Source: Streptomyces sp. 378 (GTDB lineage: Bacteria; Actinomycetota; Actinomycetes; Streptomycetales; Streptomycetaceae). From it: a stretch of DNA of 64,000 nucleotides. Of the stretch, positions 49,849-58,539 are shown piece after piece; positions within the stretch are counted from its first letter, which is position 1; each line of letters starts with the position of its first letter. The position numbers were made by a program, and so were the translations under genes. Where the stretch lies: the NCBI RefSeq assembly GCF_030124145.1, contig NZ_JASKMS010000003.1, positions 310,001-374,000 on the forward strand, read 5' to 3'. The notes under the pieces were generated by a model. It did not search any database. It had not been told where the DNA came from and saw only the letters and a program-made list of their open reading frames with translations.

Positions 49849-50131
49849 GCGGCCGCGCTCGCCATGATCGACATGCTCGCCCGGTCGCGACCGGGACACG
49901 TCCGGTCGCTGCCCGCCCTCCGGAAGGCCTGGGCCGGTGACGGCCGCGTCCGGGGCGTCGGCGTGCCCGGCGGCTTCCTCCTCGACCCGCGCCGGCGCGA
50001 CGGCACGCCCGTCGAGGCCACCCCCGCACAGCGTCGACGGCCGCGCCACTACGGTGGCGTACGCCGCGACGACCCGCAGGATCAGCCTCGCGCCCGGCGG
50101 CTCCGTGACCCTCCGGAACCTCGCCCGGTGA
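49849..50131 (+). pseudogene. C-terminal remnant of a GH95 alpha-L-fucosidase-like gene
   Basis: The plus strand reads ALAMIDMLARSRPGHVRSLP and ALRKAW, GVPGGFLLD, RRRDGTP in one frame. In another frame it continues DGRATTVAYAATTRRISLAP and GGSVTLRNLAR to a stop. These are the end segments of GH95-type proteins (compare LLPALPKAW, GLRARGGFxVD and the final beta strands). A frameshift near 50020 separates them, and the catalytic part is absent. The remnant overlaps the upstream region of the AIM24 gene on the other strand. Confidence 0.6.
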
Positions 50132-50172
50132 CCCCGTGCGCACACCACCGACCGGCCGAAGGAGCACCGACG

Positions 50173-51483
50173 ATGCCCCGCACCGCACGCCCCCACGGGC
50201 GCGCCGCCCTGACCGCCCTCTCCACCTGCGTCGCGCTGGGCTGCGGGACCGGCACGGTGCCCGGCGAACAGCCGAGCCCGACGCCCGGCGGCCCGACAGC
50301 CGCCGGGCGCGACGTGGTGACCTGGGCCTCCTCCGCCGACCACGTCGGCGAGGCGGCCGACGGCCGGGGCTACCGGCTGATGGTGCACACCAGCGTCGGG
50401 GGCAGCGGCCTGCGGGTGCGGCTGTCCAACGCCTTCGGTGACCGGCCGGTGACCTTCGGCAGCGCCCACGCGGGCCTGCAACGGGACGGCGCCTCGCTCG
50501 TCCCCGGCAGCAACAGGCGCCTGACCTTCGGCGGCGCCCGCTCCGTCACCGTCCCCGCCGGCGGCATCGTCTACAGCGACCCCCTGCCCGGCCGCGTCCC
50601 CGCCGCGCGCACCCTCGCCGTCAGTCTGTACGTGGCCCGGGCGGGCGGCACGCTCACCGGGCACGGGATGGCGCTGCAGACGTCGTACACCACCGACGGC
50701 GACCACACCGCGGAGGAGGGCGCGGCCCACTGGAAGCAGCGGACCGGCTCGTGGTACTACCTCGACGCCGTCACCGTGCGGCCGCGCAAGGAGACGGGAG
50801 CGGTCGTCGCCCTCGGTGACTCCATCACCGACGGCCGGCAGTCCACGCCCGACCGCGACCGTCGCTGGCCCGACTACCTGGCCCGCCGCCTGAGCACGTC
50901 CGGCGGCACGGTCGAAGGGGTGGCCAACGCGGGCATCGCCGGGAACAAGGTCCTCCTCGACGGCCCCGGACAGAGCGCCCTGAACCGCCTGCGACGAGAC
51001 GCGCTCTCGCTGCCGGGCGTGCGCACGGTGTTCCTCTTCCAGGGCGTCAACGACATCAAGGCCGAGCCCGGCGCCACGAGTGCCGGGCTGATCGCCGGAT
51101 ACCGCAAGCTGATCGACCGGGCGCACGCGGCCGGGAAGTGCGTCGTCGGCGCCACGATCGCCCCCTTCAAGGGCTGGCCGGAGTGGGACCCCGCGGGGGA
51201 AGCGGTGCGGCAGCGGGTCAACGCCTTCATCCGCGACAGCGGCGAGTTCGACGGGGTCACCGACTTCGACCACGTCCTGCGCAGTCCCCACGACCCCGAG
51301 CGGATGCTCCCCGCGTTCGACGGCGGTGACCATCTGCACCCCAACGACAAGGGCATGCGGGCGATGGCCGACGCCGTCGATCCGAAGACCCTCGACTGCG
51401 GGACCGGCCAGCGCGCCGGGAACGACGGGCCGGGCGGTCAGCCGGACGCCGACGGCCCCGGGGCGATCAGGCCCTCGCGGTAG
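50173..51483 (+). CDS. Secreted SGNH/GDSL hydrolase
   Basis: A 436-residue exported protein. The N-terminus has a signal-like stretch ending ALGCGTGT, possibly a lipoprotein cleavage site but with a poor lipobox. Residues about 50-205 are a beta-sandwich. The GDSL domain follows: block I VALGDSITDGRQST, block II at VANAGIAGNKVL, the Asn of block III in FLFQGVNDIK, and block V DHLHPNDKG with catalytic Asp and His. This architecture is typical of secreted Streptomyces esterases acting on acetylated or acylated polymers. The ATG follows GAAGGAG. The 3' end overlaps the converging regulator by 46 bases. Confidence 0.88.
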   Translation: MPRTARPHGRAALTALSTCVALGCGTGTVPGEQPSPTPGGPTAAGRDVVTWASSADHVGEAADGRGYRLMVHTSVGGSGLRVRLSNAFGDRPVTFGSAHAGLQRDGASLVPGSNRRLTFGGARSVTVPAGGIVYSDPLPGRVPAARTLAVSLYVARAGGTLTGHGMALQTSYTTDGDHTAEEGAAHWKQRTGSWYYLDAVTVRPRKETGAVVALGDSITDGRQSTPDRDRRWPDYLARRLSTSGGTVEGVANAGIAGNKVLLDGPGQSALNRLRRDALSLPGVRTVFLFQGVNDIKAEPGATSAGLIAGYRKLIDRAHAAGKCVVGATIAPFKGWPEWDPAGEAVRQRVNAFIRDSGEFDGVTDFDHVLRSPHDPERMLPAFDGGDHLHPNDKGMRAMADAVDPKTLDCGTGQRAGNDGPGGQPDADGPGAIRPSR

Positions 51484-54374
51484 GCGACCGCCACGGCCTC
51501 ACCGCGGCTCGACGCGCCCAGCTTGGCGAGGATGTTGGAGACATGCACGCTCGCCGTCTTGCCGCTGATGAACAGTTCCTCGCCGATCTGCCGGTTGCTG
51601 CGGCCCAGGGCGAGCAACCGGATCACGTCCTGCTCACGTGCGGTGAGCACGGTGGCCCGGACGCCGTCACCCGGCCTGTCCGACAACCGGCCGCGTCGGA
51701 TCAGGGTGTCCACCCGCTCCCGCAGCGGGGTGGCGCCGAGGAGGTCCGCGGTCTCCCGGACCGCCCGGGCCTCGGCCGCCGCCTCCTCACGCCGCCCGGC
51801 GGCCACCAGAGCCTCGGCGTAGCGCAGCCGGCACCGCACCCGCTCGTAGACGTCGCCGTAGCCGAACGCCGTCACCACCTTCGCCCAGGCGGCCGCCGCG
51901 TCCGGCCCCGCCGTCGCCCGGATCCACTCCGCCTCGGCCCGGGCCAGCCACGCCTGCCCCTCGGGGCCCTGAGGCGTGCCGTCGTCGCGGGTGGCCATCG
52001 TCCGCGCCAGTTCCACCAGTTCGGTCGCGGTCTCCGTCCAGCGGCGGGCCCCGGCCTCGTCACCGGGCCGCCGCTGTCCGACGGCCGCGTCGGCCACCGC
52101 CGACAACGCCAGCGCGGCGAGCCGCACCGTGACGTCCGGGCGGGCACCCGTCTCGTCGGTGAGGGCCGTGACCGTGGACCGCATCCACCGCACCGCGTCC
52201 TCGGGGTCCCGGCGCAGCGCCGCCGCGTCGGTGAGCACGATGCCCGCGACCAGGGTGGCCATCCAGTCGAACGGCCCCTCCAGCAGGGCGCGCGCCCGGT
52301 CGGCGGCCGCGAAGTCGCCCCGCGCGAGCATCACGAACAGCGCGGGACCGGCCGTGTAACCGCCGGCGGCCGGCAGCACCTCGGCATCGGCCGCCGCCGC
52401 GCGCACGCACTCGTCCCAGCGGCCCAGCACGTTCAGCACCAGCAGCCGTAGATAGCGCATCTCCAGCGGGTACGGCGACGACAGCAGACCGGCGCGCCGG
52501 GCCCGGTCCAGGCCCTCCGTGAGCCAGGGCACGCATTCCGCGAGGTTGCCGTTCTCGTAGCAGCCCATGGCGAGGTTGAACAGGGCCCGCAGCTCCACGG
52601 CCGCGTTGCCCGAACGCGCGGCCAGTTCCCGGGCCCGCAGCAGCCGTTCACGGCCCTTCGGGCTGCGCCTCCCACCGTCGTCGAAGCCGGCCAGGGAGAT
52701 CAGCAGGTCGGCCTGGGCGTCGGTCACCCCCAGCCGCTCCGCCACGTGCAGGGCCCGGCGGGCGACCTCCAGCGCGGTGTCGTTCTCCCCGACGTAGCGG
52801 GCGGCCATGACATGCGTGGCCGCCGCCCACACCCAGGTGTGCGACGGAGGATCCTCCGGGATCATCGCCAGGGCCTCGCTGCTGTAGGCGAACGCCGCCG
52901 TCAGGCTGTCGACGCTCAGCAGGTTCCCGGCGAGGGTGTAGCGCACCCGCGCGGCCAGCTCCGAGTCGGCGTCCTGGCCGAGCTGGGCCAGCGCGGACCG
53001 GGCGAGGGACACCGCGCGGTGCAGCTCCCCGGCGTGCGCGGCAGCCGCAGAGGCACGCAGCGTCAGCGTGGCCCGGTCGGTACCCGCGCCGGAGGGCCGG
53101 GCCTCGGCACCGACCGCCGGCCACAGGTCCAGGGCCGCTTCGAGATGCCGTTGCTCCTCGGCCGGCGCACCGACCCGCTGGGCGTGATCGGCTGCCTCCA
53201 GGGAGGCGGCCAGCGCCTCGGCGAGGTCATGGCTCTCCCGGTAGTGGTGGGCGCGCTCGGCGGCACTCTCGGCGAGGTTCCCGCGTCCGGCGAGCAGCCG
53301 CGCGAACGCGCCGTGCAGCCGTGCCCGTTCCCCGGGCAGCAGATCGGCGTAGACGGCCTCGCGGGCCAGGGCGTGCCGGAAGGAGTACGTGTCGTCGTCC
53401 CCGGCGACGAGCAGCTGCCGCCCCACCGCCTCGCGCAGCGCCGACTCCAGCTCCGGCTCCGGCAGTCCGGCCGCCTCCCGCAGCAGACGGTGGTCCACCC
53501 GGCGTCCGGCGACGGCGGCGGTCCGTAGCACCTGCTGCGCGGTCTCGGAGAGCTGCTCGAAACGGATCAGCAGCACATCGGCGAGCCCGCTGGGCACCCC
53601 ACCGGACGGGGTGTCGGTGGCGGCGAGCAACTCCTCGGCGTAGAAGGCGTTCCCCTCGGCCCGCTCCACGATCCGCCGCACCGTGGTGTCCGGCAGCGGC
53701 CGGCGCTCCAGGGCCCGCACCAGCCGGTCCACATCGGCATCGGCCAGTGGCCGCAGCTCCAGCCGCTCGACCGCGGGCAGCCGTATCAGCTCCGCCAGCA
53801 GCGGCCGCAGCGGATGCCGGCGGTGCAGGTCGTCCGCGCGGTACGAGGCGAACACCGCGAGCCGCTGCCGGAGCACGCCCCGGCCGAGCAGGAACCGCAG
53901 CAGATCGCGCGACGACTGGTCGGCCCAGTGCAGGTCCTCCAGCACCAGCAGCAGCGGCGCGGTCCGCGCGACCTCGGCCAGCAGTCCCGCCATCCCCTCG
54001 AACAGCCGCAACCGCCCGTCCCCGTCCCGTGCGGAGCCGGACCCGGCCCCCAGCAGCCGCTCGACCACGGGGTGATCGGCCAGGGCAGCCGAGAACCGCT
54101 CGTCGGCGGCGAGCACTCCCAGGATCTCGGTGAACGGCAGATAGGGCAGCCCGACGTCCCCGAGATCCACGCAGTGCCCGGTGACGACGGCCATCCCGGC
54201 GTCCCCGGCCCGTTCCGCGATCTCGTTCAGCAACCGCGTCTTGCCGACTCCGGCGTCCCCGCCCACCAGCACGGCCCGCGCGTCGCCGGCACGGGCGCGC
54301 TCCAGTACCCCGGACAGCCGGGCGAGTTCGGGATCGCGTCCGACAACCGGCGTGACGGATGAAGCCTGCGGCAC
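51438..54374 (-). CDS. Large ATP-binding LuxR (LAL/MalT-like) transcriptional regulator
   Basis: A regulator of about 978 residues. The N-terminal STAND-type ATPase has PVVGRDPELARLSGVL, Walker A VGGDAGVGKTR (about 38-48) and Walker B LLLVLEDLHWAD. A long helical TPR-like middle region (about 330-900) follows, and the C-terminal LuxR helix-turn-helix is LTAREQDVIRLLALGRSNRQ, with IGEELFISGKTASVHVSNIL. Such regulators (LAL type) switch on secondary-metabolite or sugar genes after ligand binding. The start is uncertain: GTG at 54374 behind AAGG is preferred, and ATG at 54504 gives 43 extra residues. No biosynthetic cluster is adjacent. Confidence 0.88.
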   Translation of the reverse strand: MPQASSVTPVVGRDPELARLSGVLERARAGDARAVLVGGDAGVGKTRLLNEIAERAGDAGMAVVTGHCVDLGDVGLPYLPFTEILGVLAADERFSAALADHPVVERLLGAGSGSARDGDGRLRLFEGMAGLLAEVARTAPLLLVLEDLHWADQSSRDLLRFLLGRGVLRQRLAVFASYRADDLHRRHPLRPLLAELIRLPAVERLELRPLADADVDRLVRALERRPLPDTTVRRIVERAEGNAFYAEELLAATDTPSGGVPSGLADVLLIRFEQLSETAQQVLRTAAVAGRRVDHRLLREAAGLPEPELESALREAVGRQLLVAGDDDTYSFRHALAREAVYADLLPGERARLHGAFARLLAGRGNLAESAAERAHHYRESHDLAEALAASLEAADHAQRVGAPAEEQRHLEAALDLWPAVGAEARPSGAGTDRATLTLRASAAAAHAGELHRAVSLARSALAQLGQDADSELAARVRYTLAGNLLSVDSLTAAFAYSSEALAMIPEDPPSHTWVWAAATHVMAARYVGENDTALEVARRALHVAERLGVTDAQADLLISLAGFDDGGRRSPKGRERLLRARELAARSGNAAVELRALFNLAMGCYENGNLAECVPWLTEGLDRARRAGLLSSPYPLEMRYLRLLVLNVLGRWDECVRAAAADAEVLPAAGGYTAGPALFVMLARGDFAAADRARALLEGPFDWMATLVAGIVLTDAAALRRDPEDAVRWMRSTVTALTDETGARPDVTVRLAALALSAVADAAVGQRRPGDEAGARRWTETATELVELARTMATRDDGTPQGPEGQAWLARAEAEWIRATAGPDAAAAWAKVVTAFGYGDVYERVRCRLRYAEALVAAGRREEAAAEARAVRETADLLGATPLRERVDTLIRRGRLSDRPGDGVRATVLTAREQDVIRLLALGRSNRQIGEELFISGKTASVHVSNILAKLGASSRGEAVAVAYREGLIAPGPSASG

Positions 54375-54695
54375 AGAACCAACCTTCGTTTCCCAGGGCG
54401 CGGAAGAGGGACGGGGTGCGGCTGCGTCGTCCGCACGGTCAGCGTCCCCTCCCCGCCCGCGGGGCCCGGCGGGGTACGTACGCGCCGGGTCGGCGGCCTG
54501 TGCCATACGTCCCCACACCGGGCGGTCGACCCACGGCGCGGCGTCCCGGGGCACCGCGCCGACCTCCGCCCATCGTATGTTCGATCGCCCGGGCAGCGCT
54601 CCGATACGGAGATCGACTCCGGCGGGGTGGGCCCCACCGGGGGTAGGGAAGACTGGGCCGCGGCACGTAGTGATCGCGACAAGGGAGGCAGCGGG

Positions 54696-55577
54696 ATGAC
54701 ACGCCCGATCACCGCAGGGGTCGACGGATCGCAGGAGAGCCTCGCGGCCCTCGCCTGGGCGGCGCGGGAGGCGGTACGGCGCGACCGGCCGCTGCGCGTC
54801 GTGCACGCCTGGCGGTTCGAGCCGCGCGAGGCGCTCGCAGCGGGGATCGAGGGCGACGCGGACAGCCATGCCGAGTGGGTGCACAGCGCGGTCGCCGAGG
54901 CCGTCGGAACCGTGAGCGAACGGCATCCTGACCTCGCGGTGACCACCGATGTCATCGAGGGCGCGGTGGTCGACACCCTGGTCGCCGCCGCGGCCGACGC
55001 CGAAACGCTGGTACTCGGTTCGCGCGGGCACGGCCGCATCGTCGGATTCCTGCTCGGCTCGGTCGGCCAGCAGGTGATCGCCGCGGCGACCCGGCCCGTG
55101 GTGCTCGTCCGGGCCGGTGACCAGCCCTCCTGCGAGGCCGCCGGGCGGGAGATCGTCGTGGGTCAGCAGGGCGACCCGGGGGACAGCGCCGAGGCGCTGC
55201 GTTTCGCCTTCGAGACGGCCGCGGCGCGCCGGGCGACCGTACGGGTCGTACGGGCCTGGAACCTGCCGCCCGTCTTCGCCTACAGCCCCGGCTCGCTGAA
55301 GCTGCTCGACGAGGCCGGGGGACTGGAGCCGTACGAGAAGAAGGCCTTGGCCGCCGCGGTGCGGCCCTGGCGGGAGCGCTTCCCGGAGGTGCCGGTCGAG
55401 GAGCACGTGGAGATGGGCAGCGCGAGTCAGGTTCTGCTGTCGGTGGCCGGGACGGCCCAGTTGATGGTCGTCGGTCGCCGGGCCCACCGCACGGCCGTCG
55501 GCGCCCGCATCGGCTCGGTGGCGCACGGGATGCTGCACCACGCGGACTGCCCGGTGGCGGTGGTGCCGCACGGGTGA
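54696..55577 (+). CDS. Tandem universal stress protein (UspA family)
   Basis: A 293-residue protein with two Usp domains (about 1-143 and 150-293). The first ends with the ATP-binding pattern LVLGSRGHGRIVGFLLGSVG (G-x2-G-x9-G-S/T), followed by VIAAATRPVVLVR. The second has MVVGRRAHRTAVGARIGSVA, with its loop modified. Cytosolic tandem Usps accumulate in stress and hypoxia. AGGGAGG precedes the ATG. Its divergent neighbour is the LuxR-type regulator; the gap between them (54375-54695) holds no other gene. Confidence 0.9.
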   Translation: MTRPITAGVDGSQESLAALAWAAREAVRRDRPLRVVHAWRFEPREALAAGIEGDADSHAEWVHSAVAEAVGTVSERHPDLAVTTDVIEGAVVDTLVAAAADAETLVLGSRGHGRIVGFLLGSVGQQVIAAATRPVVLVRAGDQPSCEAAGREIVVGQQGDPGDSAEALRFAFETAAARRATVRVVRAWNLPPVFAYSPGSLKLLDEAGGLEPYEKKALAAAVRPWRERFPEVPVEEHVEMGSASQVLLSVAGTAQLMVVGRRAHRTAVGARIGSVAHGMLHHADCPVAVVPHG

Positions 55578-55590
55578 CGGCCCCGGCCGC

Positions 55591-56862
55591 TCACTCCGCC
55601 GTCGGCTGGAGCGTCTTGCGCGCCTTGGGCAGGATGTTCCTGATGTAGTCCTCGACGGCCGTCTCGATGCCGATGTCGTGCTGGGCCCGCTCGGACATGT
55701 ACCAGCGGTGTTCGAGGAGCTGGTGGTAGATCTCCGCCGGGTCCATCGCACCGCGCAGTTCGAGCGGCACCGCCCGCACGGTCGGCCGGAACACCTCCCG
55801 CACCCAGCGGTGGGCCAGCACCTCGGGGCGGGCGCCATGGGGGTCCCCCCTGTTCGAGCGAAGCCGAGAACTTGGGGGAGGGTCGCCCGGCGCGTAGTCG
55901 TCCTGGGTCGCCATCCAGCTCTCCAGGTCGTTCAGCAGCCGCCGGGCCTGGTTCTCCTCCGTGTCCAGACCGGTCAGGCGCAGCAACTGCCGCTGGTGGT
56001 GGCCGGCGTCGACGACCTTGGGCACGAAGCTGACCGTGTCGCCGTTCGAGGCGTGCTCGATCTGCATCTCGGCGACGTCGAAACCGAGGTCGTTCAGGCG
56101 GCGGATCCGGCGTTCTATGTAGTGGTACTTGCCGGCCGGGTAGACGGAGGCCCGGGTCAACTCGTCCCACAGTCCGCGGTAGCGGGCGCAGATCTCCCTG
56201 CCGAACTCGATCGGGTCCACGGACGGGTGCAGTGCTCCCGAGGCCTCCAGGTCCAGCAGTTCCCCGCTGATGTTGACCCGGGCGAGGTCGAGGTCGTACT
56301 CGCGCTGCCCGGCGCTGAGCTGCGGATGCAGGTCACCGGTCTCGGCGTCGACGAGGTACGCGGCGTAGGCGCCCGCGTCGCGCCGGAAGAGGGTGTTGGA
56401 CAGCGAGCAGTCGCCCCAGGCGAACCCGGCCAGGTGCAGTCGCACCAGGAGCACGGCGAGCGCGTCCATCAGCCGGTGCATGGTGGCCGGTCGCATGGTG
56501 GTCTCGAACATCGAGCGGTACGGCATCGAGCCGCCCAGGTGCCGGGTGACCAGGACACTCTCCAGCGGGGCGCCGCTGTCGTCGGTACGGCCGGTGACCA
56601 CCGCCAGTGGGTCCACCGCGGGGATGCCGATCCGGTCGAGGCCGCGCAGCAGCTCGTACTCGCGCAGCGCGGGCCGCTCGGCCAGTTCCTTGACGGCGAT
56701 CACCTCCTCGCCGGCGCGGGAGTAGCGCACCACGTGCCGGGAGATGCCGCGCGGCAGCGGGACGAGGTACTCCTCCGGCCAGTCCTCCAGGGGCAGGTGC
56801 CACGGCAGTTCCAGCAAGAGCGCGGGGTGCTCGGGATTCGTCGCGCTGATCTGCAGTGCCAT
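55591..56862 (-). CDS. DUF4032 kinase-like protein with in-frame repeat insertion
   Basis: A 423-residue protein: residues about 35-240 form a lipopolysaccharide-kinase-like fold (EVIAVKELAERPALREYELL with a candidate ATP Lys; GFAWGDCSLSNTLFRRDAG as catalytic loop; AAYLVDAETGDLHPQLS as metal-binding strand). The rest is the conserved DUF4032 C-terminus (VFRPTVRAVPLELRGAMDPA, YHQLLEHRWYMSERA). The substrate is unknown. Residues about 325-341 (PPPSSRLRSNRGDPHGA) come from an inserted palindromic element at 55836-55885 whose length keeps the frame. The insertion sits in a loop between DDYAPG and RPEVLAHRW, so the protein may tolerate it. Confidence 0.85.
   Translation of the reverse strand: MALQISATNPEHPALLLELPWHLPLEDWPEEYLVPLPRGISRHVVRYSRAGEEVIAVKELAERPALREYELLRGLDRIGIPAVDPLAVVTGRTDDSGAPLESVLVTRHLGGSMPYRSMFETTMRPATMHRLMDALAVLLVRLHLAGFAWGDCSLSNTLFRRDAGAYAAYLVDAETGDLHPQLSAGQREYDLDLARVNISGELLDLEASGALHPSVDPIEFGREICARYRGLWDELTRASVYPAGKYHYIERRIRRLNDLGFDVAEMQIEHASNGDTVSFVPKVVDAGHHQRQLLRLTGLDTEENQARRLLNDLESWMATQDDYAPGDPPPSSRLRSNRGDPHGARPEVLAHRWVREVFRPTVRAVPLELRGAMDPAEIYHQLLEHRWYMSERAQHDIGIETAVEDYIRNILPKARKTLQPTAE
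55836..55885. repeat. Streptomyces REP-like palindromic element inside a gene
   Basis: A roughly 50-base unit, ATGGGGGTCCCCCC then TTCGAGCGAAGCCGAGAA then TTGGGGGAGGG, contains two hairpins (GGGGGTCCCCC, and TTCG-type CGAGCGAAGCCGAG). I recall very similar sequences scattered between genes in many Streptomyces genomes. Here the element lies inside the DUF4032 coding frame. I found no second copy in this window. Confidence 0.65.
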
Positions 56863-56903
56863 GCGCCGGGTGTCCTTGTCTCGCCGCCGATCGTCGCCTC
56901 ACT

Positions 56904-57650
56904 CTAAAGGGCGCGTTCCCGGGCCCGGTGCGCGGCGTCCCGCAGCGGCCCGCGGTGGACCGGCCCGTGCCCGGGGAGCAGCAGCTCGCCCTCCAGCCCG
57001 GCCAGGACGTCCAGGGAGGCGAGGGCCCGCGCCCGCTCCCGGTGGAACATGTCCGGCAGCAGTTGCGGTCCCTCGACGCGCGAGGTGGGGTGCCCGCTGA
57101 CCAGGGCGTCCCCGGAGATCAGCGCACCGTCGGCGGGCAGGTGGTAGGCGCAGTGCCCGTCGGTGTGGCCCGGCGTGTGCACCGGTACCGGCCGTCCCGG
57201 CAGGTCCAGGGCGCCCGCCGCCGGGAACGCCCGCGGGGCGGTGACCGGGACATGGGCGGTGCCGCCCGAGCGCAGCGCGTGCACGGCCCAGGACAGTACC
57301 CCCGGCCGCCGGCCGTTCCGCAGTACCGTCCCGACGGTCACCTGGTGCAGGAAGTCCCGGCGGGCGTGCGGCATTTCGGCCTCATGGAGGTGGACGGGTG
57401 TGCCGTACGCGGCGCTCAGGTACTCGGCGGAACCCAGGTGGTCGTTGTGCGCGTGAGTGATCAGCACGGCCACGACCGCCTCCGGGGAACTGCCCACCTG
57501 CGCGAGGGAGGCGAGGACCTGCTCCCGGTCACCGGGGTAGCCGGTGTCGACCAGCGTGGCGGCGTCCCCTTCCGTGAGGATCACCCAGTTGGTGTTCGAG
57601 CCGTGCACCAGGTAGGTGCCGGCCGCGACTTGGTGCACGTCCGCCCGCAT
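56904..57650 (-). CDS. MBL-fold metallo-hydrolase
   Basis: A 248-residue cytosolic hydrolase of the metallo-beta-lactamase fold. The metal-binding signature HAHNDHLG is in VLITHAHNDHLGSAEYLS, with further ligands in TPGHTDGHCAY, the GDAL Asp, and LLPGHGPVHRG. This is the glyoxalase II-like group; the substrate is open. Start at the ATG at 57650, with a GTG two codons upstream as alternative. It lies 41 bases before the DUF4032 gene in the same direction. Confidence 0.87.
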   Translation of the reverse strand: MRADVHQVAAGTYLVHGSNTNWVILTEGDAATLVDTGYPGDREQVLASLAQVGSSPEAVVAVLITHAHNDHLGSAEYLSAAYGTPVHLHEAEMPHARRDFLHQVTVGTVLRNGRRPGVLSWAVHALRSGGTAHVPVTAPRAFPAAGALDLPGRPVPVHTPGHTDGHCAYHLPADGALISGDALVSGHPTSRVEGPQLLPDMFHRERARALASLDVLAGLEGELLLPGHGPVHRGPLRDAAHRARERAL

Positions 57651-57703
57651 GTTCACCCCGCCCTGTGTATGTCCCGTACCCGCTCGACGGGAGAAGCGAA
57701 GCA

Positions 57704-57779
57704 GACCCGGCGGCGGACGGAAGAGCCGGGTCCGCATGAACGACCCGGTGGCGGACGGAAGAGCCGGGTCCGTCTGAAT
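57704..57779. repeat. Tandem 38-base repeat, each copy a hairpin
   Basis: Two copies (57704-57741, 57742-57779) share GGCGGACGGAAGAGCCGGGT and differ at only a few bases. In each, GACCCGG(C/T) can pair with GCCGGGTC around a 13-base loop. They lie between the MBL hydrolase start and the AlkB-like gene's stop, so they may act as terminator or leader structure. Confidence 0.75.
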
Positions 57780-57811
57780 CGGGTCGCGCGGCGGGGGCGT
57801 TCGGTCCGCCG

Positions 57812-58435
57812 TCAGTGCACGCCGTGCGGGCGGAACTGGATGCTGATGCGCGGCTCCGTCGCCCGGGTGCTCTTGGGGATCGAGTGCTCCCAGGTGCGCT
57901 GGCAGGAGCCGCCCATCACGACGAGGTCGCCGTGTCCCAGCGGCCGGCGCACGGTGTCCCGGCCGCCTCCCACCGGGCGCAGGAGCAGGTCGCGGGGCGC
58001 TCCCACGGACAGGATGGCGACCATGGTGTCCTCGTGCGCACCGCGCCCGATGCGGTCGCCGTGCCAGGCGACGCTGTCCCGGCCGTCGCGGTAGTAGCAC
58101 AGCCCGGCCGTGGTGAACGGCTCGCCCAGTTCCTCGCCGTAGTGGGCGCTCAACGCGTCCCGCGCGTCGGCCAGCACCGGGTGCGGCAGCGGGTCGTCCA
58201 CGCCGTAGAACGCCAGCAGGCGGGGGACGTCGACCACGGTGTCGTACATCTTGCGCCGCTCCGCCCGCCACGGAACTTCGGCGGCGAGCTGTTCGAACAG
58301 TGCGTCCGAACCGCTGAGCCACCCGGGCAGCACGTCGAGCCAGGCGCCGAAGCCGAGGTGGGTCCGGCTGATCCCGTCCAGCGGACCGAGACGCAGCTCG
58401 TCGGCCTGGTCGAAGAGGGAGCCTTGCAGGTGCAT
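57812..58435 (-). CDS. AlkB-like Fe(II)/2-oxoglutarate-dependent dioxygenase
   Basis: A 207-residue enzyme of the AlkB group. The iron ligands are His/Asp in VAWHGDRIGRG and the later His in TWEHSIPK. The 2-oxoglutarate-binding Arg is in EPRISIQFRP, and YYRDGRDSVAWHGD is the canonical approach. It removes alkyl damage from nucleic acids by oxidation. The N-terminal part (WLSGSDALFEQLAAEVPW) matches actinobacterial AlkB homologues. It is divergent from the TetR gene across a region with two inverted repeats, so it may be controlled by that regulator. Confidence 0.88.
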   Translation of the reverse strand: MHLQGSLFDQADELRLGPLDGISRTHLGFGAWLDVLPGWLSGSDALFEQLAAEVPWRAERRKMYDTVVDVPRLLAFYGVDDPLPHPVLADARDALSAHYGEELGEPFTTAGLCYYRDGRDSVAWHGDRIGRGAHEDTMVAILSVGAPRDLLLRPVGGGRDTVRRPLGHGDLVVMGGSCQRTWEHSIPKSTRATEPRISIQFRPHGVH

Positions 58436-58490
58436 ACGGCCAGCCTACCTCTGAATCGAATGTATGTTCCATAATGGGCCGGGCCCTTTC

Positions 58491-58522
58491 GATACATCGG
58501 CGTATCCAATACAGTCCTGTAT
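58491..58522. promoter_or_regulatory. Two inverted repeats in the alkB/tetR divergent promoter
   Basis: GATAC-N6-GTATC (58491-58506) and ATACAG-TC-CTGTAT (58509-58522) are perfect inverted repeats lying just before the TetR start and about 60-85 bases from the AlkB-like start. They share the GTATCC/ATACAG words and are likely binding sites of the TetR protein on both promoters. Confidence 0.6.
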
Positions 58523-58539
58523 CCAAAGAGAGGCAGGGC

